64,000 nt of DNA, taken from Thalassotalea mangrovi (GTDB taxonomy: Bacteria; Pseudomonadota; Gammaproteobacteria; Enterobacterales; Alteromonadaceae). The notes beneath the pieces are model-generated. The model ran no database searches and had not been told where the DNA came from. It was given only the letters and a program-made list of their open reading frames with translations. The stretch is taken from positions 124,001-188,000 of the forward strand of contig NZ_SWDB01000011.1 in NCBI RefSeq assembly GCF_005116735.1. The letters run 5' to 3'. This document shows positions 8,929 through 17,920 of the stretch, piece after piece. A program made the translations under genes and the position numbers. The stretch's first letter is position 1. Each line of letters begins with the position of its first letter.

Positions 8929-9231
8929 ATGGGCAGAAAAACATCATGTGATAGAAAGTTTTCCATCCTGCTAACATTAGTAGTTGGTGTGCTGATCTCT
9001 TTCGCATCCACTAATACCCAGAAAACTATTGTCACTGAACAGCTTGATATCAGCAACGTTGTCAATATTGTAAGCGACTTCGAATCAGATCTGCCAGATA
9101 CGTTTCTTCCTTCCAACACCACCGAAATAAATGCCATTGGCTATGTAAGGATATTGATTTTTACCAGTAGCTTGCTGCTAGTGGTATTTTTATTTAATGT
9201 CCAGGCTCGCGCACCTCCAGGAAATCTTTGA
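8929..9231 (+). CDS. Small two-helix membrane protein, unknown
   Basis: A 100-residue frame with a hydrophobic helix at about 12-27 (ILLTLVVGVLISF) and another at 73-90 (ILIFTSSLLLVVFLFNV), separated by an acidic, Thr/Asn-rich loop of about 45 residues. That pattern suggests a small inner-membrane protein with a periplasmic loop. The ribosome binding site is poor and I do not recognise a family, so it may not be expressed. It ends about 40 bp before a CBS-domain gene on the same strand. Confidence 0.45.
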   Translation: MGRKTSCDRKFSILLTLVVGVLISFASTNTQKTIVTEQLDISNVVNIVSDFESDLPDTFLPSNTTEINAIGYVRILIFTSSLLLVVFLFNVQARAPPGNL

Positions 9232-9271
9232 TTGCTAAATATAATAATTCAATTAATTTCTCGAGGTGTTT

Positions 9272-9844
9272 ATGAAACATTTATCTTTTTATCCAGTGAC
9301 TTCCGTCGATGAACTTACTTTCCCGGAAACTCCACAGTCGATTGATGTCTTTATGTCAGCATTACTGGTATTCAACGATTTTGAAGTCAACCAACCTATG
9401 GTCATCGATGCATCAACAAGCGCCGATGATGCAGTAAAAATCATGCAAAAATCACACGTCACGATGAAAATCGTGGTAGATCACAACAAACATTTTCTCG
9501 GTTTAGTGAACCTGGAAATGCTGAATAGTCAGCAAATCATGAAGAAGATTAACCAGGGGCAAGACAGAGCCAACCTGATGGTTACTGACTTTATGAAGCA
9601 TAAGCATGAGTTAATGGCATTTGACTATCAGGAGCTCAGCAAAGCCAGTATTCAGGATGTTATCTATTCACTGAAAAATAGTGGTCATCGCCTTTGCCTG
9701 GTGGTTGATCATAAAACTCATAAAATTCGCGGTATCATCTCGGCAAGTGACATCGCACGAACATTAAGATTGCCAAGCTACACCTTGTTAGATGTCAGTT
9801 TTTACAACTTGTATCAGGAGCTATTCAGTCAGAAAGCCAGCTAA
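9272..9844 (+). CDS. Protein with two CBS domains
   Basis: A 190-residue cytosolic protein made of a CBS pair: the first spans about residues 45-95 (DASTSADDAVKIMQ, KIVVDHNKHFLGLVNLEML), the second about 105-175 (ASIQDVIYSLKNSGHRLCLV, IRGIISASDIART). Paired CBS domains normally bind adenine nucleotides and regulate a partner, here not evident. ATG at 9272 is preferred over a GTG two codons earlier because GAGG lies 5-6 nt upstream of it. Stand-alone CBS proteins of this kind are common in Alteromonadales with no known role. Confidence 0.8.
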   Translation: MKHLSFYPVTSVDELTFPETPQSIDVFMSALLVFNDFEVNQPMVIDASTSADDAVKIMQKSHVTMKIVVDHNKHFLGLVNLEMLNSQQIMKKINQGQDRANLMVTDFMKHKHELMAFDYQELSKASIQDVIYSLKNSGHRLCLVVDHKTHKIRGIISASDIARTLRLPSYTLLDVSFYNLYQELFSQKAS

Positions 9845-9931
9845 TGTAATCGAGTTTTCCCGGTAAGGAATTCAAAATCCCTGTCCGACAAACAACTAGC
9901 TCAATCCTGAACCAAAACGATATTATATCAA

Positions 9932-9971
9932 GAGGGCAAGCTGCTAGTTATATTATGCAGCTTGGTCCCTC
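9932..9971 (-). terminator. Hairpin overlapping the stop of the cyclase gene
   Basis: GAGGG-CAAGCTGC pairs with GCAGCTTG-GT-CCCTC (13 bp with a 2-nt bulge). It includes the stop codon of the upstream minus-strand gene. Only a weak U-tract follows, so termination strength is uncertain. Confidence 0.5.
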
Positions 9972-10806
9972 AATCTTTGACCATAGCAACCGCTCTGAGG
10001 GGGCCACCACTGCCGCCTTTAATTTTCATCGGTAGAGCAATTATCAAGACGCCAGTTGCGGGGAGCTGGTCGAGATTATTCAGGTTCTCCATACCGGGAA
10101 TATTTTGTGCAGAAAAGATTCTGTGGGTCTTAAATTGCTTGGATTTACCATAATCCAGGCTTGCGGTATCCAATCCTACGGCTTTTATCTTCCGCTCATG
10201 GGTTAAAAACTTAGCCGCATCGGGGTGAATACCAGGAAAAGACAGTGCATTAACCCCTTCGTCGCCCCGCTTGCCAGTGCCCAGGTATTTTTCCGCATCA
10301 GGCCAAAAGTTAGCCATACCGGTATTAATCAACACAATGGTGTGTTCTGCTATTTCCCCATATTGTTGCTCAAACTTTTTAATATCCTTGACCTGAAGTT
10401 GATAATCGCGGTCTTTTTCTACCTGCTCCTTGATTGAGATGACCACAGCATCGCCTATCAATTGCTCGAGCGGTATTTGCTCTACCGACTGCTTGCCTTG
10501 CGCAAAATGAATGGGCGCATCGAGATGAGTACCACCATGCTCGGCGGCAAAATAGTTATTAGCCGAATAGAAAAAACCTTTGTCATTTATGCCATGAAAC
10601 ACAATGTCTCGGCTGAATTTTTCTGCGGTGGGCCAGTACAAAGTCTCGTCGGAAAACTCATGGCTTAAATCAATCCACTGCCCCGCCTGCTTGGCTTCAT
10701 CTGCTAACACCTTGTTCAACACTAGAGCCACCAGACTTAATACAATAAGCAAAAGACTAGCGCCCCTCATTAACGGTTTAACTTGCGGATTTTGAATATC
10801 TGACAT
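9970..10806 (-). CDS. Membrane-anchored or exported cyclase-family hydrolase (kynurenine formamidase fold)
   Basis: A 278-residue member of the cyclase/KynB superfamily, metal-dependent amide or ester hydrolases. The metal-binding signature HGGTHLDAPIH lies at residues 90-100, with IDLSHEFSDETLYWPT upstream as in the family. An N-terminal hydrophobic segment (about 15-35, ASLLLIVLSLVALVL) makes it exported or membrane-anchored, unlike cytosolic KynB, so a role in tryptophan breakdown should not be assumed. No kynurenine-pathway gene is adjacent. A hairpin overlaps the stop codon. Confidence 0.78.
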   Translation of the reverse strand: MSDIQNPQVKPLMRGASLLLIVLSLVALVLNKVLADEAKQAGQWIDLSHEFSDETLYWPTAEKFSRDIVFHGINDKGFFYSANNYFAAEHGGTHLDAPIHFAQGKQSVEQIPLEQLIGDAVVISIKEQVEKDRDYQLQVKDIKKFEQQYGEIAEHTIVLINTGMANFWPDAEKYLGTGKRGDEGVNALSFPGIHPDAAKFLTHERKIKAVGLDTASLDYGKSKQFKTHRIFSAQNIPGMENLNNLDQLPATGVLIIALPMKIKGGSGGPLRAVAMVKD

Positions 10807-10990
10807 TAAGTTCCCCGGTTTACAGGTTTACGCCAAAACAAACATACATTGACGTGTTTCATGGTGACTGGCTATTCGCGTACAATTTCATTCAGCGATT
10901 TCAAGCAACATTCTCATTATTGGCGATTTTTAAGTTTTTACCTGCAAGTACGCCGATAATGAACAAATAACGATTAATAAAAGGTTCACC

Positions 10991-11689
10991 ATGTTTAAAA
11001 CCCAAAATTCCTTGTTCCGATTAATGGAAATTCTTATAACCGGTTCCTTATTATCATTGTCTGTTTCAGCAAATACAGATGCACACCAACAGCATAACCT
11101 GATGGGAATTCACGGCATGGTGTTACTTACTGATAGTGAACAGAACCTTTACGCTAACCATTTGCCTTTGTATCGTGCACCTCACAATCACCAAATTGTC
11201 TATTTAATCGGTATACCGGAAAAGATTAAACCGAATGTGACTTCGATGTTGGCTAATGATCAGATGATAACTTTAGTTCCCGAGCCATTTGATTTAACCC
11301 GAATGATTACTGGAGAATCCTTTGCCGTTAATGCAGATATTTATCAAGGGCACTTTGAACGCGGCGGTAATAAATTGCTATCGACAACGTTAACGTTATC
11401 CAAGCAGGTGTTGAATCACCCTATTGATGCCAATCGTTCGGAATCTGGCATGACCATTTATGTAACCCCGATTAACGAGAGAGAAAGCCTGTACGTCCAT
11501 AAAATGGATCATCAACCTGGTTTTGATGCATTAGGTTTTATGACGGATAAGAATTTAACCAATAGTTCAGGTGAAAGCACAATAGAGTGTGAAGCCCCCA
11601 AAGATATCGAACATCAAACGATTCTATTAGCCCTTAAAAATTGCGGTCTCAACGCACCAGATTATTTGGAAACCCAAGACTTTCAGTAG
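10991..11689 (+). CDS. Secreted protein of unknown function
   Basis: A 232-residue protein with a likely signal peptide (cleavage near SVSA-NTDA, residue 28). The mature part begins with a His-rich segment (DAHQQHNLMGIHGM) and contains YANHLPLYRAPHNHQIVYLI, whose closely spaced histidines could bind metal. C-terminal cysteines (ECEAPKD and KNCGL) may form a disulphide in the periplasm. I do not recognise a named family. It is monocistronic, followed by a bidirectional terminator shared with the convergent peptidase gene. Confidence 0.65.
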   Translation: MFKTQNSLFRLMEILITGSLLSLSVSANTDAHQQHNLMGIHGMVLLTDSEQNLYANHLPLYRAPHNHQIVYLIGIPEKIKPNVTSMLANDQMITLVPEPFDLTRMITGESFAVNADIYQGHFERGGNKLLSTTLTLSKQVLNHPIDANRSESGMTIYVTPINERESLYVHKMDHQPGFDALGFMTDKNLTNSSGESTIECEAPKDIEHQTILLALKNCGLNAPDYLETQDFQ

Positions 11690-11763
11690 GAGTAACGGCA
11701 GAGCTGTTGAGGGGTTAAAAGGAAGGTGGACGAGTTCTTACACTTCCACCTCCCACCGGTAAA

Positions 11764-11788
11764 AAAGGGGAACATTAAGTTCCCCTTT
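11764..11788. terminator. Bidirectional terminator between convergent genes
   Basis: AAAGGGGAAC and GTTCCCCTTT form a perfect 10-bp stem with loop ATTAA. The A-run at 11761-11766 gives a U-tract on the minus strand, so it is strongest for the peptidase gene. Confidence 0.85.
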
Positions 11789-11793
11789 GATAA

Positions 11794-13854
11794 TTACTCC
11801 GCGCTTTGTGGCTTAAGGTATTTATCCATCCACGCAAACACTTCGCGATACCACTCTTTCAGGTTATCTGGGTTACGGATATGGTGGTCTTCGTCCGGAA
11901 ACATCACCAGGCGCGAGTCGATACCCTTGCGTTGTAATGTCGTAAAGGCACCCAGGCTCTGTGCATAAGGCACCCGGTAATCCAGCTCGCCCTGAATAAC
12001 CAGCATTGGCATTTTCCAGTTATCGACAAAACGGGAAGGATCAAATTTATCGTAGTTCTCGACGTTCTGAAAATAAGGTCCGGAAAAGTCGTGCTCCGGG
12101 AACCAAAGCTCTTCAGTTGAATAATAGAAGCTTTTCATATCGAATAAGCCAGCATGGTTAACAATACAGTTAAAACCGTCTGACCATTTGCCCATGAACC
12201 AGTTCATCATATAGCCACCGTACGAAGCCCCCAACGCACAAGCATTGTCGGCGTCGAGCCAAGATTCCTGTTCAGTGATATAAGCCAGGCCTTTCTGTAA
12301 ATCTTCTAAAGGCTTTCCACCCCAGTCGCCACTGATAGAATCGGTAAATTGCTGGCCATAACCGGTTGACCCGTGAAAGTCGATCATCACCACACCGTAG
12401 CCTTGCGCTGCCCAAAGCTGGGCGTTCCAACGATAATGGAACATATTACCAAAGCTGCCTTGAGGCCCGCCATGAACTAAAAATGCGATGGGGTATTTTT
12501 TACCTGATTCGAAATTCGCTGGCTTTAACCAATAGCCATAGACCTTCTCATCGTTCCAGCCAGGAAAACTGAATTGCTTAAACTCGGCCATTTTTAACGT
12601 CGCCAGCACATCTTTATTGACGTCGGTTAATTGTTTAAAGCCGTAGCCATCCTTGTTGATGGTATAGACATCAGCAGGCTTATCCAATGTATGGCGGGTA
12701 AAGTAAATTGCCTTGCCAGCACTACTGACATTGGCTACCGTGCCATCCTGAAGAATCGGGGTGACATCGCCAAACTGCAGGCTGATTGAAAAAATGCTTT
12801 TTTGCCCGATGTCCTGGGCCACGGCAATCACCGCGCGGTTATCATCACTGAAGTGGTAATCACTAATTGAGCGATCCCACAGTGGCGCGATGTCCTGAAC
12901 GTTTTCACTGTTCAGGTCTTTAATTTTTAATCCAAATTTACCGGATTCATACACCGGCGTATTCATGGCTTTCCATGCAAGGTATCGACCGTCACTGGAA
13001 TATTGCGGCTGAGCATCCCAGGCTTTATTTTCTTCGGTGATATTAGTCATGGTATTACTGGCTAAATCCACCTCAAAGATGTCCCAATTGGTCGTCCACG
13101 CATGATCCCGACCCGGAGCCTTGGCAGAAAATGCCAGCTTGGAAGCGTCTGGATTGAAGCTAACCTGTGATATACCGGCGATATCGGTATTCCATTCTGG
13201 CATCACATCGGTCGCTTCGGTCAGTTTACCGCTGTCAGGTAAGGTCGCAATAAACAGGTGGGTATTGAAGGTGTCCAGCCAATGATCCCAATGACGTACC
13301 ATTAACTGGTCATAAGCCCGGGTATTATGTTTTTGTTCGGCATCAGCCTTTTTAGCATCAACCGTACACTGTAATGTCTTACAGCCCGGCTTAACATCAA
13401 AAGCCAGGGCAATGGTTTTGCCGTCGCCAGCAAGCTTATAGCCACCCACATCCAAAGCAAAATCGGTGAGTTGTTGCGCTTCACCACCGGTTAATGATAA
13501 ATACCAGACCTGTGAGGAGCCAGAGCGCGATGACAGAAAGTAAATGCCCTTACTATCCTGTGCCCACTGTACCGAGTGCTCGGACGCCTTGTTCGATGTC
13601 AACTGATTAACCTTGCCGGTTTGAATATCGCGAAGGTATAAGTGATTGCTGCCCTTTTGCTGGCCATTCTTTACGCCATAAACCAGGGCTCTGCCATCCG
13701 GTGATACTTTGACGTCATACAATTGACGAAAGTTATTCAGGTGCTCGACCGTTAAGGTTTCTGACTGTAAGATCGTGGACTGGGCTAACACCGGAGCAGA
13801 CGCGAAGGTTGCTGCAAGAGCAACCCCGAGGCTAAATTTTGCAAATGATCTCAT
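11794..13854 (-). CDS. Secreted S9-family prolyl oligopeptidase-type peptidase
   Basis: A 686-residue exported serine peptidase of the S9 family (acylaminoacyl-peptidase/DPP-IV-like), probably cleaving oligopeptides in the periplasm. The signal peptide is residues 1-25 (ending SAPVLA-Q). Residues about 35-410 form a WD40-like beta-propeller with PDGRALVYG-type blades that gates the active site. The alpha/beta-hydrolase domain follows with the nucleophile S544 in GASYGGY, D625 in QGELDYRVP and H657 or H658 in DEDHHI. The gene stands alone; its terminator is shared with the convergent secreted-protein gene. Confidence 0.92.
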   Translation of the reverse strand: MRSFAKFSLGVALAATFASAPVLAQSTILQSETLTVEHLNNFRQLYDVKVSPDGRALVYGVKNGQQKGSNHLYLRDIQTGKVNQLTSNKASEHSVQWAQDSKGIYFLSSRSGSSQVWYLSLTGGEAQQLTDFALDVGGYKLAGDGKTIALAFDVKPGCKTLQCTVDAKKADAEQKHNTRAYDQLMVRHWDHWLDTFNTHLFIATLPDSGKLTEATDVMPEWNTDIAGISQVSFNPDASKLAFSAKAPGRDHAWTTNWDIFEVDLASNTMTNITEENKAWDAQPQYSSDGRYLAWKAMNTPVYESGKFGLKIKDLNSENVQDIAPLWDRSISDYHFSDDNRAVIAVAQDIGQKSIFSISLQFGDVTPILQDGTVANVSSAGKAIYFTRHTLDKPADVYTINKDGYGFKQLTDVNKDVLATLKMAEFKQFSFPGWNDEKVYGYWLKPANFESGKKYPIAFLVHGGPQGSFGNMFHYRWNAQLWAAQGYGVVMIDFHGSTGYGQQFTDSISGDWGGKPLEDLQKGLAYITEQESWLDADNACALGASYGGYMMNWFMGKWSDGFNCIVNHAGLFDMKSFYYSTEELWFPEHDFSGPYFQNVENYDKFDPSRFVDNWKMPMLVIQGELDYRVPYAQSLGAFTTLQRKGIDSRLVMFPDEDHHIRNPDNLKEWYREVFAWMDKYLKPQSAE

Positions 13855-13941
13855 TAAATAATTTCCTGCATTTCATTCAACTAATTGTTGTAACAGTTTT
13901 TTTAAACCACCTATTGAACCACAAAAGTGGTAAAAAATAAA

Positions 13942-13972
13942 AACGCTCCGAGATGATTCACCAGGGAGCGTT
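13942..13972 (-). terminator. Terminator of the fumarase gene
   Basis: AACGCTCC and GGAGCGTT form an 8-bp GC-rich stem. On the minus strand it is followed by a U-rich tract from the A-rich run at 13931-13943. Confidence 0.85.
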
Positions 13973-14001
13973 ATTACTTGTCAAAGCAGATACTGGTCTG
14001 A

Positions 14002-15531
14002 TTAAGCTTTTAGCTTAGCATCCAGTTCCTCTATTTTCGCCTGCCAAATAGCCGGACCGGTAACGTGTGCGGATTCGCCAGAGCTATCCACGGCAACCGT
14101 CACTGGCATGTCTTCGACTTCAAACTCGTAAATCGCTTCCATTCCCAGTTCTTCGAATGCGACGACGCGAGATTTCTTAATGGCTTTAGACACCAGATAA
14201 GCCGCGCCACCTACCGCCATTAAATAAACGGATTTATGGTTTTTGATGCTTTCGACAGTAGCCGGGCCACGCTCTGCTTTACCTATGGTACCCAGAAGCC
14301 CCGTATCAGAGAGCATCATCTCGGTAAATTTATCCATGCGAGTGGCGGTTGTCGGGCCGGCAGGACCAACGACTTCATCACCGACAGCATCAACCGGACC
14401 TACGTAGTAAATGAATTTATTTTTAAAATCGACGCCTTCAGGAAGACCTTCACCCGACTCCAGTAACTGTTGAATACGTTTATGGGCCGCATCGCGACCG
14501 GTCAGGATTTTGCCGGATAACAATACGGTTTCGCCGGTTTTCCATTCGCCAATATCTTCTTTGGTCAGGTTATCAACATTGACCCGGCGTACATTATCAC
14601 CCACTTCCCAGGTCACTTCTGGCCACTCTTCCAGCTTCGGTGGCGTCAAATCTGCAGGACCTGAACCATCAAGATGAAAATGCACATGACGGGTTGCCGC
14701 GCAGTTTGGGATCATAACAACAGGTTTGGACGCCGCATGGGTTGGTACCGACTTTATCTTAACGTCTACGACCGTAGTTAAACCACCCAGGCCCTGAGCG
14801 CCAATACCTAGCTTGTTTGCACGCTCATAAATCTCCAGGCGCAATTCTTCTTCAGCATTTTGCGGACCACGATCAATCAGCTCCTGAATATCTACCGGAT
14901 CCATCAGGCTTTCTTTAGCAAGCACGCCCGCTTTTTCGGCCGTGCCACCGATACCTATGCCCAGCATGCCTGGTGGACACCATCCCGCTCCCATGGTTGG
15001 TAAGGTTTTGACAACCCAGTCAGCAATGGAATCACTTGGATTTAGCATCACCATTTTGGTTTTGTTCTCACTACCACCACCTTTTGCGGCAATCATCACT
15101 TCCACCTGATCGCCCGGCACTAAATCGATATGGACAACCGCTGGGGTATTATCTTTGGTATTTTTGCGGGCTCCGGCAGGGTCAGCAACAATCGACGCTC
15201 GCAATGGATTATCCGGATTGGTGTAGGCTCGACGAGTCCCCTCATCCACCATCTGCTGAACCGTCAGGTCCGTTTTATCCCACTTAACATCCATGCCGAC
15301 TTTGACAAAACAGGTAACAATACCGGTATCCTGACAAATAGGACGATGGCCTTCTGCCGACATGCGTGAATTAATCAAAATTTGTGCGATAGCATCTTTA
15401 GCGGCCTGACTCTGCTCTTTATGGTAGGCAGTTTCCAGGGCCTGGATGAAATCCAGAGGGTGATAGAAAGAGATGTATTGCAAAGCATCTTCAATGCTAT
15501 CAATAAAATCCTGTTGTTTAATGATGGTCAT
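14002..15531 (-). CDS. Class I (iron-sulfur) fumarate hydratase
   Basis: A [4Fe-4S] hydro-lyase interconverting fumarate and malate in the TCA cycle. The 509 residues combine the alpha part (RPICQDTGIVTCF, AKGGGSENKTKM, the GAGWCPPG cluster cysteine region) and the beta part (VLLSGKILTGRDAAHKR, GPAGPTTATRMD), as in fused class I fumarases. Three cysteines in CQDTG, WCPPG and NCAATRH are the expected cluster ligands. ATG at 15531 is preferred to one 8 codons upstream because GAG lies close before it. It is the two-domain form distinct from E. coli FumA, so I give no symbol. Confidence 0.92.
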   Translation of the reverse strand: MTIIKQQDFIDSIEDALQYISFYHPLDFIQALETAYHKEQSQAAKDAIAQILINSRMSAEGHRPICQDTGIVTCFVKVGMDVKWDKTDLTVQQMVDEGTRRAYTNPDNPLRASIVADPAGARKNTKDNTPAVVHIDLVPGDQVEVMIAAKGGGSENKTKMVMLNPSDSIADWVVKTLPTMGAGWCPPGMLGIGIGGTAEKAGVLAKESLMDPVDIQELIDRGPQNAEEELRLEIYERANKLGIGAQGLGGLTTVVDVKIKSVPTHAASKPVVMIPNCAATRHVHFHLDGSGPADLTPPKLEEWPEVTWEVGDNVRRVNVDNLTKEDIGEWKTGETVLLSGKILTGRDAAHKRIQQLLESGEGLPEGVDFKNKFIYYVGPVDAVGDEVVGPAGPTTATRMDKFTEMMLSDTGLLGTIGKAERGPATVESIKNHKSVYLMAVGGAAYLVSKAIKKSRVVAFEELGMEAIYEFEVEDMPVTVAVDSSGESAHVTGPAIWQAKIEELDAKLKA

Positions 15532-15785
15532 AATATTCTCGTCGTCTTTGCGCAAAGCAGCGTTAACATTTGCTAATGCTTTGCCAAGGTTTTCTATTAG
15601 AGGTTAATTATATTGAATTTATTGAGATTGTCCGTATGATACCTCGCCAAACCGCCAGGAGCCAGAGCAATAGCTGAAATATCTAAGCGCTCAACGATGT
15701 ATGCATAGAGGCGTACATGAATCAGCCACTCTCCAAACTCCAGCGGATTTGATAAACTTAACAAAAATTCCCGTTTGTTTACCCG

Positions 15786-17207
15786 ATGGTGGCAACGACT
15801 GACGGAACCAGGATGTCAATTTTTAGCCAACAGTTAACCGATAAAAATCACCCTAGTGTTGAGCAGGTATTTGCCCAGCTACAACACCTTGAAAATGCAG
15901 TATGGCTGGACTCGAGTGCTGGCGAGCATAGCGATAGCCGCTATGACATTATCGCCATAGAGCCGGTGTTAACGCTGCAAACGGCACAGGGAAAAACCTG
16001 TATCCATGATACGGTATCCGGTGAACGACAATTTTCCGTTATCGACCCCTTACAATTAGTCGATCATTATTTGCATAAATACTGCAGTCGCATTGCTGAG
16101 CAACAAGATCTGCCCTTTAGCGGCGGCGTTATCGGCTACTTCAGCTACGACCTGGGTCGTTATTTTGAAAAACTGCCAGCAAAAAGCCTGCGCGATATCG
16201 AACTGCCGGATATGGCCGTTGGCCTTTATCGTCACGCACTGATATACGACAGACAGGTACAACGCTACACCCTGGTAAGCCAGGACGATAACTTAGCATC
16301 GCTTAGGGGCAAATACTTCCCACAGACCGGAACGGGTACAAAAAGCCCGGATAAAGGCGCCGCCCATGAATCATTCAAACTGACCAGCCCCTGGCAGTCA
16401 AATATGAGCGCCGTTGAGTATCGGGAAAAGTTTGCCAAAGTTCAGGAATACCTGTTAAGTGGAGATTGCTATCAAATCAATCTGACACAACGATTTCAGG
16501 CAGAGTACCAAGGCTGCGAATATCAGGCTTACCTGGCTCTGAGAGAAAGTAACCTGGCACCTTTTTCTGCCTTTATTCGGCTGTCGCAGGGCTGCATTCT
16601 CAGTGTCTCTCCGGAGCGGTTTTTACAACTAAAAGGAAGAAACGTACAAACCAAGCCGATAAAGGGCACCCGGCCCCGTAGCAGCGATAACGACGAAGAC
16701 CTTAGACTTGCAGATGAGCTGAAGCATGCCAGTAAAGATCAGGCCGAAAACCTGATGATTGTCGATCTGCTCCGCAATGATATTAGTAAAAGTTGCCAGC
16801 CCGGCTCTGTACAGGTTCCCGAACTATTCGCCATAGAAAGCTTTCCCGCAGTCCATCATCTGGTCAGCACGGTGGTCGGCCAATTAGCGACGGATAAAAA
16901 TGCCATGGATCTGCTCAGAGGTTGTTTTCCTGGCGGCTCAATCACCGGCGCTCCAAAAATCCGTGCCATGGAAATTATTGAAGAACTTGAACCAAATCGG
17001 CGCAGTGTTTATTGTGGTTCTATTGGCTACTTATCGGCTTGTGGTCAAATGGACACCAGTATCACCATTCGCACTCTGATCGCCAATCAGCAAACTCTCT
17101 ACTGTTGGGCCGGTGGTGGCATTGTTGCAGACTCACAGGCAGATAGTGAATATCAGGAAACATTCGACAAGGTCGGTAAGATACTGCCGGTGCTGGAGAA
17201 ATTATAA
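15786..17207 (+). CDS. pabB: Aminodeoxychorismate synthase component I
   Basis: With its glutaminase partner PabA it converts chorismate to 4-amino-4-deoxychorismate for folate synthesis. The 473-residue chorismate-binding enzyme carries PIKGTRPR at 291-298; the lysine K293 distinguishes PabB from anthranilate synthase, which has PIAGT. Other family blocks are intact: QAENLMIVDLLRND, FPGGSITGAPKIRAMEIIEE and CGSIGYL. The start is uncertain: ATG at 15786 has no good ribosome binding site, and an alternative ATG lies at 15813. The Nudix gene begins just 28 bp after the stop, suggesting one transcript. No pabA is in the window. Confidence 0.93.
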   Translation: MVATTDGTRMSIFSQQLTDKNHPSVEQVFAQLQHLENAVWLDSSAGEHSDSRYDIIAIEPVLTLQTAQGKTCIHDTVSGERQFSVIDPLQLVDHYLHKYCSRIAEQQDLPFSGGVIGYFSYDLGRYFEKLPAKSLRDIELPDMAVGLYRHALIYDRQVQRYTLVSQDDNLASLRGKYFPQTGTGTKSPDKGAAHESFKLTSPWQSNMSAVEYREKFAKVQEYLLSGDCYQINLTQRFQAEYQGCEYQAYLALRESNLAPFSAFIRLSQGCILSVSPERFLQLKGRNVQTKPIKGTRPRSSDNDEDLRLADELKHASKDQAENLMIVDLLRNDISKSCQPGSVQVPELFAIESFPAVHHLVSTVVGQLATDKNAMDLLRGCFPGGSITGAPKIRAMEIIEELEPNRRSVYCGSIGYLSACGQMDTSITIRTLIANQQTLYCWAGGGIVADSQADSEYQETFDKVGKILPVLEKL

Positions 17208-17235
17208 TACCAATAACTTTGAGGGTCACAACGCT

Positions 17236-17805
17236 GTGTTGAAACCGGAATTTATTCAACGCTTTTCACTGGCAACTCTGAATGCCAGCTGTCAACAGTT
17301 TCGCTATCCTGGCCGTTTAAAAAATGCCGGTGTTTTGATTCCTATACAGGAGGGTGAGTATGGTCTGGAAGTCGTGTTAACAAGGCGCGCCGATCATCTT
17401 TACCATCACCCGGGTCAAGTCAGTTTTCCCGGCGGTAAATGCGAACCACTGGATGCCAATATCATAGCCACCGCGCTTCGCGAGACTCACGAAGAGATTG
17501 GGGTTGGCGTCGATGAGGTCGAAATTATCGGTCAATTAGGCCAATACCATACCATTAGCGGCTATTTGATCACCCCGGTGGTTGGCTTTATACCCAAGCA
17601 CTACCCGTTCCAATTAGACAGTAATGAAGTCGCTGAAGTTTTCTCCGTTCCCCTTACCCATTTTCTTAACGAGCAAAATCATCTTAAAGTCCAGGTTTCC
17701 CGCAAAGGCATGAGCCACAAAATCTATTTTATGCCTTATATGACATATAATATCTGGGGAGCAACGGCGGCAATTATCAAAGATCTGGTATCTCACCTTA
17801 AGTAA
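17236..17805 (+). CDS. nudL: CoA-pyrophosphatase-type Nudix hydrolase
   Basis: A 189-residue Nudix enzyme of the NudL/CoAse subgroup, which hydrolyses coenzyme A derivatives to phosphopantetheine and 3',5'-ADP. The subgroup signature HHPGQVSFPGGK precedes the Nudix helix ALRETHEEIGVG, whose glutamates bind Mg2+. The reading frame stays open well upstream inside pabB, but GTG at 17236 is chosen: GAGGG lies 10 nt before it and homologues begin about there. The pabB-nudL order is conserved in gammaproteobacteria (pabB-yeaB in E. coli), supporting both calls. Confidence 0.9.
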   Translation: MLKPEFIQRFSLATLNASCQQFRYPGRLKNAGVLIPIQEGEYGLEVVLTRRADHLYHHPGQVSFPGGKCEPLDANIIATALRETHEEIGVGVDEVEIIGQLGQYHTISGYLITPVVGFIPKHYPFQLDSNEVAEVFSVPLTHFLNEQNHLKVQVSRKGMSHKIYFMPYMTYNIWGATAAIIKDLVSHLK

Positions 17806-17920
17806 AGTAATTGTGTCTAGCCAGCGTACAATTAAGCTGGGTTTCCATCTGAATATAAGCTAGAATCCGAACATAATTCAGACAATACTCGTTACAACAA
17901 GTAAAAATTCAGGTTTAACA

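Noticed and set aside
17113-17235. N-terminal extension of the Nudix gene inside pabB
   Set aside because: The frame stays open but overlaps pabB; GTG at 17236 with a nearby GAGGG fits homologues.
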